64,000 nucleotides of DNA from an uncultured Arenicella sp. (GCA_947499305.1 CANMNN010000003.1:62001-126000), one strand, 5' to 3'. Counted from the stretch's first letter, positions 8,512-17,912 are shown. Notes: generated by a model from the letters alone, not told the origin. Translations and numbers: made by a program.

Positions 8512-9699
8512 ATGTCAAATATTAAGTCCACGCGTTCGGTATTTATGAATCCGATTATTGCGAGAAGTAAGAACGAAATGCATCGAGCGGCTACACCGCT
8601 AGAACTTTTTTATGATCTAGTTTACGTAGTAGCCATCGCATTCTTAGCCGGTGAGCTGCATCATGCAATTACCGAAGTGCACCACGTCACACATGCAATT
8701 TTAATGTACCTTTGGATATTTTGGTGTGTTTGGTGGCCGTGGAATACCTACACATTTTTTGCATCAGGCTATGACACCGATGACACCCAATTTCGGTTAG
8801 CGTCTTTTGCGCAAATGATCGGGGTCATCATTGTGGCAATTGGTATAAAGCCTGCTTTTCAGGAAGAAAACTTTCTGTATATTATGCTTGGCTACTTAGT
8901 GATGCGTATTCCATACATTTTGATGTGGCTCAAGGTAGCACGAGACGATATTAATTCTCGCCCAGTGGCTCTGCGCTATGCGTTTGGTGTGCTACTGGTG
9001 CAATGCGGCTGGACACTGACTGTGTTGTTTTATCAAAGTTGGCCCGCGTGGATAGCTTTATTAATTTGCGAGTTGTTGGTACCTTGGTTTGCGGAGCGCT
9101 CAACCGCAAAAGGCGAGAACACTAAATATCACGTTGAGCACATTGAAGAGCGCATGGGGCTCCTAACAATCATTGTGTTAGGTGAGTCGATATTAGCGTC
9201 AGTGAATGCATTTGATAGCGTCGCTAAACATTTTACTCCCGAGCTAGGATCTATCGTCATAGGCGCTTTATTATTGCTATTTTCGATGTGGTGGCTCTAT
9301 TTTGACGATCGCGTAGAAGAGCAATTGCATAATGAAACAACGTGTTTTGTTTGGTCCTATGGACACTATTTTATATTTGCAGCGGCGGCAGCCGTAGGCG
9401 CTCTCATTAGTGTCTGTGTTGATGCAGCAACTCATCACGGTCATGTATCAATGGATCAAGCAGTCCTGGGTTTATCTATAGCCTTAGCCGTATATTTAGT
9501 GGCTATCTGGCTGTGCCACGATTTTATTTTGAAAAATAAAGGCCTTAGACTCTTCGAGCTCTTGATTCTTGCGGGTGTTGTTGTTGCTTTGGCGATTGTA
9601 ACCAAAAGTGTTTTATTGATTGGTTTGGCTTTCGCGACGTTAAATGGTGTTCGATTATGGAGAAGGCATAAGGAGTTTCGGCGATTAGAAACTGTCTGA
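8512..9699 (+). CDS. Low temperature requirement protein A (LtrA) family membrane protein
   Basis: The motif PLELFYDLVYVVA near the N terminus and about ten hydrophobic helices match the LtrA family. HxxE-type pairs (HHAITEVHH and YHVEHIEERMG) are also typical. The family was named from a cold-sensitive Listeria mutant; its biochemical role is unsettled. I use the ATG at 8512 (395 residues) rather than the TTG five codons upstream. The C terminus ends in an Arg-rich tail (RLWRRHKEFRR). It ends 30 bases from the convergent methyltransferase gene. Confidence 0.85.
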   Translation: MSNIKSTRSVFMNPIIARSKNEMHRAATPLELFYDLVYVVAIAFLAGELHHAITEVHHVTHAILMYLWIFWCVWWPWNTYTFFASGYDTDDTQFRLASFAQMIGVIIVAIGIKPAFQEENFLYIMLGYLVMRIPYILMWLKVARDDINSRPVALRYAFGVLLVQCGWTLTVLFYQSWPAWIALLICELLVPWFAERSTAKGENTKYHVEHIEERMGLLTIIVLGESILASVNAFDSVAKHFTPELGSIVIGALLLLFSMWWLYFDDRVEEQLHNETTCFVWSYGHYFIFAAAAAVGALISVCVDAATHHGHVSMDQAVLGLSIALAVYLVAIWLCHDFILKNKGLRLFELLILAGVVVALAIVTKSVLLIGLAFATLNGVRLWRRHKEFRRLETV

Positions 9700-9729
9700 T
9701 GTCGTCTTAGGTAAGAGTTTAGGCAAAGC

Positions 9730-10278
9730 CTAAGTCGATCGTTTCAATACGTACAAAATCGGCGCGCTAGGCTTGGGCGATACCGCGAGGTGGGTTTCAA
9801 CCTTCCAATCCGGCCCGATTGATTTGATATGGTTGAGTATTGCTTTATGCTCTGCTGCTCCGGCATCTGTGCCGGGGTAACACATTAGGGAAATCATACC
9901 TTGCCTACTCAGTAGATCGCACGCCGCTTTAATCGCGCAGAGGCTGCTTGCAGATTCAGTAGCGGTGTTTTTGTCTGCTCCTGGAAGGTACCCGAAATTG
10001 AACATTACGCAGCATACTTCTCGGTCGATGTGCTTGGCGAGATGTTGGTGGCCATCAAGAATAAGCTCAGCATTGTTAATGTTCATTGCCTCTAGGCGCT
10101 GCCTACTGACTTCAATCGCAAGCTCTTGAATGTCAAAGCCGACGACCTTGTCGAAGCCTAAAAGTGCAAGAAAAACCGTGTCGTTACCATTGCCACAGGT
10201 GGCGTCGATGGCGACGTGTTTTTCTTTATCTAGGAAGTGTTCTTCGATTAAACGATGCGCATCATCTGTTAGAGCCAT
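9730..10278 (-). CDS. Class I SAM methyltransferase of the YtqB/MnmM family
   Basis: The 182-residue protein has a SAM-binding loop DATCGNGNDT at 25-34, an acidic residue after strand 2 (GFDI), and FNFGYLPGADK at 94-103. The last is the family-specific motif of PF06962 rRNA-methylase-like proteins such as B. subtilis YtqB/MnmM, which methylates nm5s2U34 of tRNA. Its ATG lies inside the last codons of the upstream FAD oxidoreductase gene (10-bp overlap), so the two are translationally coupled. Together they resemble the two chemical steps that E. coli MnmC performs in one polypeptide. The family call is fairly secure; the tRNA role is inferred from family and context. Confidence 0.75.
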   Translation of the reverse strand: MALTDDAHRLIEEHFLDKEKHVAIDATCGNGNDTVFLALLGFDKVVGFDIQELAIEVSRQRLEAMNINNAELILDGHQHLAKHIDREVCCVMFNFGYLPGADKNTATESASSLCAIKAACDLLSRQGMISLMCYPGTDAGAAEHKAILNHIKSIGPDWKVETHLAVSPKPSAPILYVLKRST

Positions 10279-11306
10279 TTCGTGAGCTTCTCCGGCAAAG
10301 GTTTATCATTAAGAAGATGTTCGCATAGGAGCTCTGCATGGGCCGGAATAGTCAGGCAGCCCTTACTACCAAAACCGTTAAAACAATATGCATTTTTTAG
10401 GGTGCTTATACTGCCGACAAACGCATTTCGATCGGTGGTGGTGGGTCGCACCCCAACTTCATGTTTGATAACGCTTGCTTGAATCGATGTTTGTAACTCT
10501 AGACTATCGAGCAGTTTTTGTTTCACGACTTTAGAAGGAGCAAGAGTTGTATCATTCCAATCATAGTTCGAGCCAAGCTTATAAGTGTTAGTATCGATTG
10601 GAACCAGCCAGTTACCCCAGCTAAGCATAGACCCCGGTCCATTTTTTGCCTCTATAGTGAGTACTTCACCTTTCGCCAATTTAAATGGCAAACCATTCAG
10701 CCATGGGTTGTACAGTGCTTGGTATCCTTCGCAGAAAATCAGGTTTGTTGCTTTTATGCCTTCATAGTCGATCGACGTTTCGCCAAAAACTAGTCGTGAG
10801 TAATCCAGCTTTGATTCCAGATACGCTTCTTTCTTTTTTAGCCATTTGCGGCTCAGACTTAACAAAGATTTGGTATCAACCAAAGATGTTCTATTGATGG
10901 TCGCGCAACCAAATTCAGATTGCTTGAATAAAGAACGCTTCTCGCCGATTTGCAAAAAACTCTGATATTCGATTTCTTTTAAACGTTTATCAAAATAGTT
11001 GGCTTGACCCTGGTTCTTAATCAGCCGAGATTGAGTTACTTCTGAGAGGAACGATTGACCGAATGTGCGTTCAGCATATTGGTAAAACCGTTCTGCGGAC
11101 CGAAAGTACTCAACAAAACCCTCCGTTAAATTGAGCCTATGCCCAGTAATTGGGTTAATAATTCCTGCGGCAACCTTGCTCGAACTGCCTGTATGGGCAT
11201 TGTCTATCATCAGCACCGACTGCCCGCGCCTGATTAACTCGATAGCGAGTATCGAGCCAGCCAAGCCTTGGCCAATAATTAGAACGTCGAGTTGTGTGGC
11301 TGGCAT
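10269..11306 (-). CDS. FAD-dependent oxidoreductase, D-amino-acid-oxidase (DAO) superfamily, possible MnmC(o)-like enzyme
   Basis: A 345-residue single-domain flavoprotein. It has the dinucleotide-binding GQGLAG loop at 12-17, the KVAAGIINPITGHR segment that follows in many small DAO-family proteins, and a C-terminal FAD motif (NGFGSKG). There is no ThiG or methyltransferase fusion. The overlap with the MnmM-like methyltransferase suggests that the pair processes one substrate, possibly the cmnm5(s2)U wobble base of tRNA, with this protein acting like the FAD domain of MnmC. Alternatives are a glycine-oxidase-like (ThiO) or other amine oxidase. Confidence 0.7.
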   Translation of the reverse strand: MPATQLDVLIIGQGLAGSILAIELIRRGQSVLMIDNAHTGSSSKVAAGIINPITGHRLNLTEGFVEYFRSAERFYQYAERTFGQSFLSEVTQSRLIKNQGQANYFDKRLKEIEYQSFLQIGEKRSLFKQSEFGCATINRTSLVDTKSLLSLSRKWLKKKEAYLESKLDYSRLVFGETSIDYEGIKATNLIFCEGYQALYNPWLNGLPFKLAKGEVLTIEAKNGPGSMLSWGNWLVPIDTNTYKLGSNYDWNDTTLAPSKVVKQKLLDSLELQTSIQASVIKHEVGVRPTTTDRNAFVGSISTLKNAYCFNGFGSKGCLTIPAHAELLCEHLLNDKPLPEKLTKWL

Positions 11307-11387
11307 GGCAATGTTTGGTGTCGGTTGTGGTACTCTTTTTGATATATAAGTTAATTATAACAAAGCAATCCCACTTATTCGCACACC

Positions 11388-13244
11388 ATGGCAAAGCATT
11401 TAATGACACAACGGCGTTTCTTGCCGTATTTTTGTACGCAGTTTTTGGGCGCTTTTAACGACAATGTTTATCGATACGCATTTGCGATTTTAATTACGTA
11501 TTTTTTAGCGGAGGAACACCGCGGCATTTACGTAAACTCGGCACTCGTCGCATTTATCTTGCCGTTCTTTTTGTTCGGTGCGATCACCGGTCAACTGGCG
11601 GATAAGTTCGAAAAAGCCTGGCTTATCCGGCAGATAAAACTGGCTGAAATTATTATTATGCTTTGCGGATGCGTGGCATTGTATTTTCAAAATGTGCCGG
11701 GCATGTTGGCGGTTTTGTTCGCCCTCGGTTCTCAATCGGCATTTTTTGGCCCAATCAAATACAGTATTCTGCCACAACATGTTTCGCATAAAGAGATTTT
11801 GAGTGCGAACGCCTATGTAGAAGCGGGCACTTTCATTGCAATACTGTTAGGCCAGGTACTGGGTGGGGCCTTGAGTGAGGAGCAATCCTATTTACCGTTC
11901 TTAATGGCCGCGATAGTGGGCTTCGCCGTACTAGGATGGTTCTCGGCCAGAATGATTCCGGATGCTCCTGCGGCGTCGCCAGATCTAAAGCTCTCGTTTA
12001 ATATTTTCACTCAGACGGCGGAAATAGTTCGAATGGCTCGCGAGAAGCATGGCGTTTTTCAATCTATCTTGGCGAACTCGTGGTTTTGGTTTTTTGGTGC
12101 GATTGTTCTTACCTTATTCCCAGTGTTTGCTATCGAAGTGCTTAACGGCAGCCCTAAAGTAGCTATTGTGTTATTGGCGACATTTACAATCGGCATTGCG
12201 CTTGGTTCATTTGCCTGCTCGATCTTCTCAGCCGGTCGTGTTGAATTAGGCTTAGTGCCCATTGGTGCTCTGGGAATGAGTCTATTTACCTGGAATCTCG
12301 GGGCCTCAGAAATTGTTGCAGGCGATCAAATGCTAAACCTTGCAGAGGTTATTGCGGTTGATGGTGTGCTATGGGCCCTATTTAACTTGGTAATGATCGC
12401 TTTCTTTGCTGGCTTATTCATTGTTCCGTTGTATACCTATATGCAAACGCATAGCGACGAAGCGAAGCGCTCGCGGATCATTGCGGTGAATAATATCATC
12501 AACTCATTGTTCATGATTGTCGCCGGCATTGTTGGCATTGTTCTAGGCGCTCTTGGCTTTGATGTGATGGCGATTTTTAAAATCGTCGCTGTACTCAATC
12601 TAATCGTAGCTATCTATATCCTCTCGCAAATACCCGAATACTTTTTACGCTTATTGAGCTGGCTATTAGCGCACTGCGTTTATCGCATCAAAAAAGAAGA
12701 CTTAGATAAAATACCTGAAACCGGCCCCGCGCTCTTGGTGTGTAATCACGTGAGCTTTTTCGACCCGCCGATATTGTTGGGCGTTTTACCAAGGCCCGCT
12801 CGTTTTGTAATGTGGTACGGTTTTTACGAACTGCCTATTGTTGGTAACCTATTTAAATGGCTTAAATCAATTCCGATTAGCAACCGGCGTGAGCGCCCTG
12901 AATTGGTGTCTAGGGCTTTTGATAACATTGCTCAAGAGCTTGAAGCGGGGCGCCTGGTTGTGGTTTTTCCGGAAGGCTCGATAACGCGTGATGGCGAGAT
13001 AAGTAAGTTTCAACCGGGTATTGATGACATTGTTAAGCGGACTCCGGTACCTGTTGTGCCGCTGGCACTTCGAGGCCTTTGGGGCACTTGGGCTAGCCGT
13101 AAGAAAGGACGCGCGCTTAAAGGTTTTCCTACGAGTTTTATGAAGAAGTTGACAGTGGTCGCGGGTGATCCTGTGGCACCTGAAGACGCTACTCGTTTGA
13201 GTATGTACGATAAAGTATCAGCCTTGAGGGGAGAGGGAAAATAA
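11388..13244 (+). CDS. Fusion of LplT-like lysophospholipid transporter (MFS) and PlsC-type acyltransferase
   Basis: Residues 1-400 are a 12-helix MFS domain opening with FLPYFCTQFLGAFNDNVYRY, as in LplT. Residues 430-618 are a glycerolipid acyltransferase with the catalytic NHVSFFD motif (H454-x4-D459) and a substrate-binding FPEGSITRDG near 527-536. E. coli uses separate LplT and Aas (acyltransferase plus acyl-ACP synthetase). Here the transporter is fused directly to the acyltransferase and the adenylating synthetase domain is missing. The likely role is import and re-acylation of lysophospholipids at the inner membrane. The stop overlaps the start of tag by one base (TAATG). Confidence 0.85.
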   Translation: MAKHLMTQRRFLPYFCTQFLGAFNDNVYRYAFAILITYFLAEEHRGIYVNSALVAFILPFFLFGAITGQLADKFEKAWLIRQIKLAEIIIMLCGCVALYFQNVPGMLAVLFALGSQSAFFGPIKYSILPQHVSHKEILSANAYVEAGTFIAILLGQVLGGALSEEQSYLPFLMAAIVGFAVLGWFSARMIPDAPAASPDLKLSFNIFTQTAEIVRMAREKHGVFQSILANSWFWFFGAIVLTLFPVFAIEVLNGSPKVAIVLLATFTIGIALGSFACSIFSAGRVELGLVPIGALGMSLFTWNLGASEIVAGDQMLNLAEVIAVDGVLWALFNLVMIAFFAGLFIVPLYTYMQTHSDEAKRSRIIAVNNIINSLFMIVAGIVGIVLGALGFDVMAIFKIVAVLNLIVAIYILSQIPEYFLRLLSWLLAHCVYRIKKEDLDKIPETGPALLVCNHVSFFDPPILLGVLPRPARFVMWYGFYELPIVGNLFKWLKSIPISNRRERPELVSRAFDNIAQELEAGRLVVVFPEGSITRDGEISKFQPGIDDIVKRTPVPVVPLALRGLWGTWASRKKGRALKGFPTSFMKKLTVVAGDPVAPEDATRLSMYDKVSALRGEGK

Positions 13245-13825
13245 TGAATGCAATTATCCGATGCCAATGGTGCTCGAGCGACGAATTATATCAGCAGTAC
13301 CATGACCAAGAATGGGGCGTTCCAGTCTATGATGATCGCGAGTTATTTGAAATGCTCAACCTTGAGGGTGCTCAAGCGGGCTTGAGTTGGATCACGGTAT
13401 TAAAGAAACGAGCCCACTACCGCAAAGTATTCGATGGTTTTAACCCGGAGAAAATTGCTAAGTACGACCAAGCAAAGCGCGAAGAATTATTGGCAGATGC
13501 GGGCATTATTCGCAACAAGCTTAAGGTTAATGCGTTCATTGTAAACGCTCAGCTTTATCTTGATATGCAAGCCGACGAAGCAAGCCCAAGTTTTTCTGAA
13601 TATCTATGGTCGTTTGTTGATGGTAAGCCTATGGTTAATGCGCGTAAAACGCTTGCCGATGTTCCGGCGACAACGGTTGAGTCTGATGCGATGAGTAAAT
13701 CGCTCAAGAAGAAGGGCTTTAAATTTGTCGGCAGCACAATTTGCTATGCGTTTATGCAAGCTGCCGGCATGGTCAATGACCATACAATTGACTGCACGTA
13801 TTATTCTGGGCCTGCAAAGCCGTGA
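13244..13825 (+). CDS. tag: DNA-3-methyladenine glycosylase I
   Basis: At 193 residues this is the usual size of Tag. The start RCQWCSSDELYQQYHDQEWG matches the family, including the first zinc-ligand Cys and His, and the C-terminal NDHTIDC gives the second His-x3-Cys pair of the HhH zinc snap. EGAQAGLSWITVLKKR is the conserved helix near the active site. Tag removes 3-methyladenine from alkylated DNA. Translation is coupled to the preceding gene by a TAATG overlap. Confidence 0.95.
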   Translation: MNAIIRCQWCSSDELYQQYHDQEWGVPVYDDRELFEMLNLEGAQAGLSWITVLKKRAHYRKVFDGFNPEKIAKYDQAKREELLADAGIIRNKLKVNAFIVNAQLYLDMQADEASPSFSEYLWSFVDGKPMVNARKTLADVPATTVESDAMSKSLKKKGFKFVGSTICYAFMQAAGMVNDHTIDCTYYSGPAKP

Positions 13826-13923
13826 TATTGCCATTAAACTTGAGTTTATTCGCTCTCAGCACTTAGCCTGAGTTGTCGAATGTGGATATAATCCGCGTCG
13901 ATATTTCACAGAGTTCATATCCT

Positions 13924-14334
13924 ATGTACTTCGACTTCTTGATCAAATTTTTGCGCTACGGCGGCGGTAGTGTAATCGCGCTTGGCGTTGACGTCGGCAT
14001 GCTGCTGTTGGTTGCTTACGCTACCCCTGCTCCATACTTGGTTGCTGCGGCGACGGGCTTTGTTTTTGGCTGTTTTGCTAAGTATGCGGTGTCCACTTAT
14101 TTTGTCTACGACGATAATCGCGATGACGATAAGGCCTTGAGTATTGCCTTGTTTATCGCGATTGCACTATGCGGCCTGGCGGCGAATCATTTGATAATCT
14201 ATTTCGGCGTGGAGCATTTGGGGCTCAACTTATTTTTCTCTAAGGTCATTTCTGCGGGCTTCGTATTCGTGATGAATTTTTTCTTGATCGGCGTCATCGT
14301 ATTTAAAGACCCGATCATTCCTCGGCGCGATTAG
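13924..14334 (+). CDS. GtrA-family small membrane protein
   Basis: Four hydrophobic helices with FLRYGGGSVIALGVDVGMLL and FGCFAKYAVSTYFVY match the GtrA family, which helps flip or present undecaprenyl-linked sugars during O-antigen or wall glycan modification. The ATG at 13924 gives 136 residues and a start just before the first helix. A TTG at 13873 would add 17 residues of no family character. No glycosyltransferase partner is adjacent. Confidence 0.8.
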   Translation: MYFDFLIKFLRYGGGSVIALGVDVGMLLLVAYATPAPYLVAAATGFVFGCFAKYAVSTYFVYDDNRDDDKALSIALFIAIALCGLAANHLIIYFGVEHLGLNLFFSKVISAGFVFVMNFFLIGVIVFKDPIIPRRD

Positions 14335-14348
14335 CGCTCGCTGATTTG

Positions 14349-14972
14349 CTACAACCAGCCATTTTCCCGGGCGATTCTCGATGCTTCTATTCGGTTGTTA
14401 GCTCCAAGTTTTTGCGTTGCCTCAGCTAAGTAGTTTCGAACTGTGCCAGCCGACAAATGAAGAGCATCGGCTATTTCTTTATTGGTTTGCCCCTTCTCGG
14501 CGAGCCGCAGAATATCGCGTTCACGGTCACTCAATGGGTCTGGTGATGCCCATGCCGATTCTGCCAAGCCTTGCTCGATTACTAACTGACCTCGGGCAAC
14601 TTTACGTAATGATTGAGCTAATGATTCACTAGGTGCGTCTTTTAATACATAGCCCATGACTCCAGCCGAACGAGCTCGCTCTAAATAACCAGGCCTGGCA
14701 AAGGTGGTAACGATCATTACCTTAGTTTTTGATCCTGATTGCTTGAGCTTAGTCGCGACGTCTATGCCCGAGGCATGCGGCATTTCGATGTCAGTGAGCA
14801 ATACGTCCGGCTCAAGTTTATCGACTAATTCAAGCGCCTGAACACCGTCGCTCGCTTGAGCTAATACTTCGATGTCGTTCTCTAGCGAAAGCAAAGTGGC
14901 AATCGCACCTCGCAAGAGCGATTGATCTTCAGCGATCACAATTCTAATTATATTTTCTATTTCTGCTGTCAT
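14349..14972 (-). CDS. Response regulator, NarL/FixJ type (DesR-like)
   Basis: 207 residues: a receiver domain with phospho-acceptor D61 (LLTDIEMPHASG), acidic pocket E15-D16 and the conserved Thr and Lys further on, then a LuxR-type helix-turn-helix (LSDRERDILRLAEKGQTNKE, then IADALHLSAGTVRNYL). It follows the DesK-like kinase by 22 bases and ends a five-gene leftward operon. Regulators of this class act as phosphorylated dimers on palindromes, and a candidate palindrome lies before the first gene at 19718-19733. Confidence 0.92.
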   Translation of the reverse strand: MTAEIENIIRIVIAEDQSLLRGAIATLLSLENDIEVLAQASDGVQALELVDKLEPDVLLTDIEMPHASGIDVATKLKQSGSKTKVMIVTTFARPGYLERARSAGVMGYVLKDAPSESLAQSLRKVARGQLVIEQGLAESAWASPDPLSDRERDILRLAEKGQTNKEIADALHLSAGTVRNYLAEATQKLGANNRIEASRIARENGWL

Positions 14973-14994
14973 GAGTATGCCGGTATAGATCTCG

Positions 14995-16107
14995 CTAATA
15001 GGCTATATGCTTAGCGGGAAGCTGGATAGAAATTCCGAAGCCCTTTTTCTTTTCGAACGTCGTGTGGCCTATGGTAGTGTTGCCGCCGAGCTTGCTGACG
15101 CGCTTGCGCAAGCCGTTTAAGCCCGAGCCCTCAACAAATTTCTGCACTTGGCCGTTGTCGAATATCAGAATTTTTATTGTGCCTTCTTCATCGCGTTCTA
15201 GCTTTAGGGTGACTCGATCCGCATTGGAATGACGCACGATATTGGTGACGGCCTCGCGAAACGCTAAGCCGATAACTTGGTCTGTCTGGCTGTTGAATGT
15301 TGGGAGCTCTCCCGTCACTGAAAAGCGAATTTTTGCTGACCCAAGTATTGATCTTGCACGTTTCAATTCTGCTACCAAGCTGGTGGTATTCATGCCGGCA
15401 ACCGCTTCTCGTACATCTTTAAGGGCAATTCGCGCAGCTTCTCTAATTTCAATGATTTCTTGTTTGGCCAAATCAGGATTGCGCTCAAATAGTTTTTCGG
15501 CAACTTCAGATTTGAGTGCAACCATGGTTAGGGTTTGGCCCAATAGGTCATGCAAATCTTGCGCTATGCGTTCTCGCTCTGACTCAGTGGCGAGCTGTCG
15601 TTTAAGCTCTTGCTCTCGTAACATTTGATCGGTTTGCGATACACGCCTCGACGTTGCTATTGAGCCAATAGCAGTCATAGTACCGATGAAAATTGGAAAG
15701 CCCCAATCCCACCATTCTTGCTGAGTTAGCCATGCGAAGAGACCATATGAAATCACCAGGGCAACAATAGTGATCTTTGCATGGCGTTCATTAACGATAA
15801 AGCCCGCCAATGCCATCGCGTAAATAAAAAATACACCGTGTGACCCAAAAAACGGCGAGACAGCGAAACTGAGTAGTAGCAAGCCTGTAATATAAATTAG
15901 GCGGGCTAAGCCTACTTGCGTCGCGCCATAAAGATAAATCGGCAGAAACAATGCGATTGCTACAATCGCTGCGACAACGTCATTTACTGTTGGCGATTGG
16001 AATATCCAAGGAAAGAAGTAGAACAGCAGGTATATGAGATAGAACTGAGGCTTCTCGCCCAATGGCGTCGCCTCTGAGGGCGATTTATTAGTTTTGAATA
16101 GCTTCAT
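14995..16107 (-). CDS. Sensor histidine kinase, HisKA_3 family (DesK-like)
   Basis: The first 150 residues hold five or six membrane helices with almost no extracytoplasmic domain, so sensing is probably intramembrane, as in DesK. The dimerisation helix carries ERIAQDLHDLLGQ with phospho-acceptor H186. A short HATPase_c domain follows (FREAVTNIVRHSNADR as the N box; GSGLNGLRKRV as the G box). Its ATG overlaps the stop of the amidohydrolase gene by one base. Cognate partner is the NarL-type regulator immediately downstream. The signal is probably membrane state or a hydrophobic compound handled by the ABC exporter. Confidence 0.92.
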   Translation of the reverse strand: MKLFKTNKSPSEATPLGEKPQFYLIYLLFYFFPWIFQSPTVNDVVAAIVAIALFLPIYLYGATQVGLARLIYITGLLLLSFAVSPFFGSHGVFFIYAMALAGFIVNERHAKITIVALVISYGLFAWLTQQEWWDWGFPIFIGTMTAIGSIATSRRVSQTDQMLREQELKRQLATESERERIAQDLHDLLGQTLTMVALKSEVAEKLFERNPDLAKQEIIEIREAARIALKDVREAVAGMNTTSLVAELKRARSILGSAKIRFSVTGELPTFNSQTDQVIGLAFREAVTNIVRHSNADRVTLKLERDEEGTIKILIFDNGQVQKFVEGSGLNGLRKRVSKLGGNTTIGHTTFEKKKGFGISIQLPAKHIAY

Positions 16108-17912
16108 TATTTTGTCAGCTTAACACCATCGAGCTGATACTTAAATTCGCCAAGAGCGGGGCCCGCAACAATCGCAAGGCCTATGAAGTCAGATGAGTTA
16201 AAGCCGTTAAAGTCATTGATGGCGAGCTTGATTGACGTCCAGTCATTACTGTCCTCAATAACAAAATTTTGTGATGGCGGTGGACCAGCCAGGGAGCTCG
16301 AAAATAGCATTACTCGATAACTCCCAGCCTCGCCTTTGAATCTGAACTCAAGGTCTGAAAAGCGGCTGATGTCCCAAGCTGTTTCGCTGAATACGTTGGC
16401 GCCGGCCCAAGGAAACATAAAGCCGGATTTTACCTGTGCGTGAACAGCAAGTAATGATTGCTGATGTTCTACTGCCGCAATCGAAAGACCGTCAACCATG
16501 GAATCATCGGTTTTCGACCATCTAAACTTACCCGAATTTGACGTTAGACCATTTTCGAAATCACTCAGTTCGCCGCTGGCTAAACCTGAAGCGTTATCAG
16601 GGGTTGCCTTTGGTGCTCGCTTGCGAGTAATTTGTTTGCCATTTTTGAAGATAGCGGCGATGTTTCGGCTAGAGCGTTTTGAAATTTCTGTGTCATCGAG
16701 CATCACTAAATCTGCGCGGGCGCCCACTTCGATTATGCCCCGGCCTTCTAAATCAAAATGCTGTGCAACACCGCCACTTGCGGCACTCAAAGCTTGCTCA
16801 GCATTCAAACCTGCATCTATCAAAAGCTCAATTTCTTGATGCAACGATGCGCCATAGCTTGTTCCTGGGTTTGGCGCATCTGAGCCAGCTAAGATTGGCA
16901 CGCCCGCTTGAGCTAATAGTTTGATATTTTCAAGCGCTGTTTCAAGATCAAAGCCGGGCAGTTTATGACTGCCTATTTTTGAGGCAAGTTGTTGAGCTTG
17001 GCCCGCTTGTAAATACGGTTTAATCGCACTGTCTTCAGATAAAACTTGACCATGATCATGGTGTGCAGCGCTGCTGATTACCGAGAGAGTAGGGATTACA
17101 AAAATATTCCGTCGTTTAGCTTGTTCGATAAACTCTGTGCTAGCGATCTCATCAGCAAAAATGTGGACGAAACCGTCAATGCCATCGTCGAGTAATTCCT
17201 GTGCAGCGGCAAAGCTAGAAACGTGTGCTAGCACTTTTTGGTTTCGATTGTGCGCATGTTTGATGATTGCGGCAGCGGTCGCTCGGTCTAGGCTTTTGAA
17301 GAAGCCTGAATAGGGCATGTAAACAAGTTTGATAAAGTCAGAGCCTTCGTCGAGCCGTTTAGAAACCCATTGCTCGGCTTGATCGGGCGAGCTGATAGTT
17401 TCTACAGAAACACCAAATTGAGTACCATGGCCGCCATCAACGGTGGCTAACATGCCGGCACTAAACAGGTCTGCTTGGTCTGCGTATTCGACCGAAGCAC
17501 GCTGTTCATGCATATTGCTGATCAACTCGTTAGGTGAAAACATATCGATGTTGCTGGTGACTCCAAAATTCAGACTTAACCATAGTGCGTCACCGAACGA
17601 GTGCGTATGTGCGTCAATCAGCCCCGGTATTAATACTCGATTTTTCGCGTCGATTACGTAGTGATTATCGGCCTCTATACTTTGATCAATATTAGATATT
17701 AAACCGTCCCGGAGTTCTATGTCTCGTAGGCCGATCAGAGTCTTGCCATCAAAAACAGAGGCGTTTTTGATTAGGGTTAATTCAACGTTTGTGGTGAGGG
17801 GCTCTTGCGCTGAGCCGGCCTCGTTGACACTCGGAGTGGGTAAGCTTAGTAATACCGAGAATACAATCGCGGCGCATACTATTAGGGCGAAATAAAATGT
17901 TTTCTGTAGCAT
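16107..17912 (-). CDS. Exported amidohydrolase fused to a CIA30-like carbohydrate-binding domain
   Basis: 601 residues. An N-terminal hydrophobic segment (residues 5-24) acts as signal peptide or anchor. The catalytic TIM barrel has HxH metal ligands H102/H104 (LIDAHTHSFG), a candidate carboxylated Lys in DFIKLVYMP, further His in LAHVSS and VHIFADE, and the final Asp in LAGSDAPNPG. This resembles imidazolonepropionase/prolidase-like amidohydrolases. Residues 450-601 match CIA30/galactose-binding-like jelly rolls (WDISRFSDLEFRFKGE). It sits between an ABC-2 permease and a two-component system with overlap or short gaps on both sides. The substrate is unknown; a periplasmic hydrolase of a compound linked to the exporter is the simplest reading. 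Confidence 0.82.
   Translation of the reverse strand: MLQKTFYFALIVCAAIVFSVLLSLPTPSVNEAGSAQEPLTTNVELTLIKNASVFDGKTLIGLRDIELRDGLISNIDQSIEADNHYVIDAKNRVLIPGLIDAHTHSFGDALWLSLNFGVTSNIDMFSPNELISNMHEQRASVEYADQADLFSAGMLATVDGGHGTQFGVSVETISSPDQAEQWVSKRLDEGSDFIKLVYMPYSGFFKSLDRATAAAIIKHAHNRNQKVLAHVSSFAAAQELLDDGIDGFVHIFADEIASTEFIEQAKRRNIFVIPTLSVISSAAHHDHGQVLSEDSAIKPYLQAGQAQQLASKIGSHKLPGFDLETALENIKLLAQAGVPILAGSDAPNPGTSYGASLHQEIELLIDAGLNAEQALSAASGGVAQHFDLEGRGIIEVGARADLVMLDDTEISKRSSRNIAAIFKNGKQITRKRAPKATPDNASGLASGELSDFENGLTSNSGKFRWSKTDDSMVDGLSIAAVEHQQSLLAVHAQVKSGFMFPWAGANVFSETAWDISRFSDLEFRFKGEAGSYRVMLFSSSLAGPPPSQNFVIEDSNDWTSIKLAINDFNGFNSSDFIGLAIVAGPALGEFKYQLDGVKLTK

Noticed and set aside
13873-13923. TTG start adding 17 residues to the GtrA-family protein
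   Set aside because: The extension lacks family character and the ATG at 13924 lies directly before the first membrane helix.
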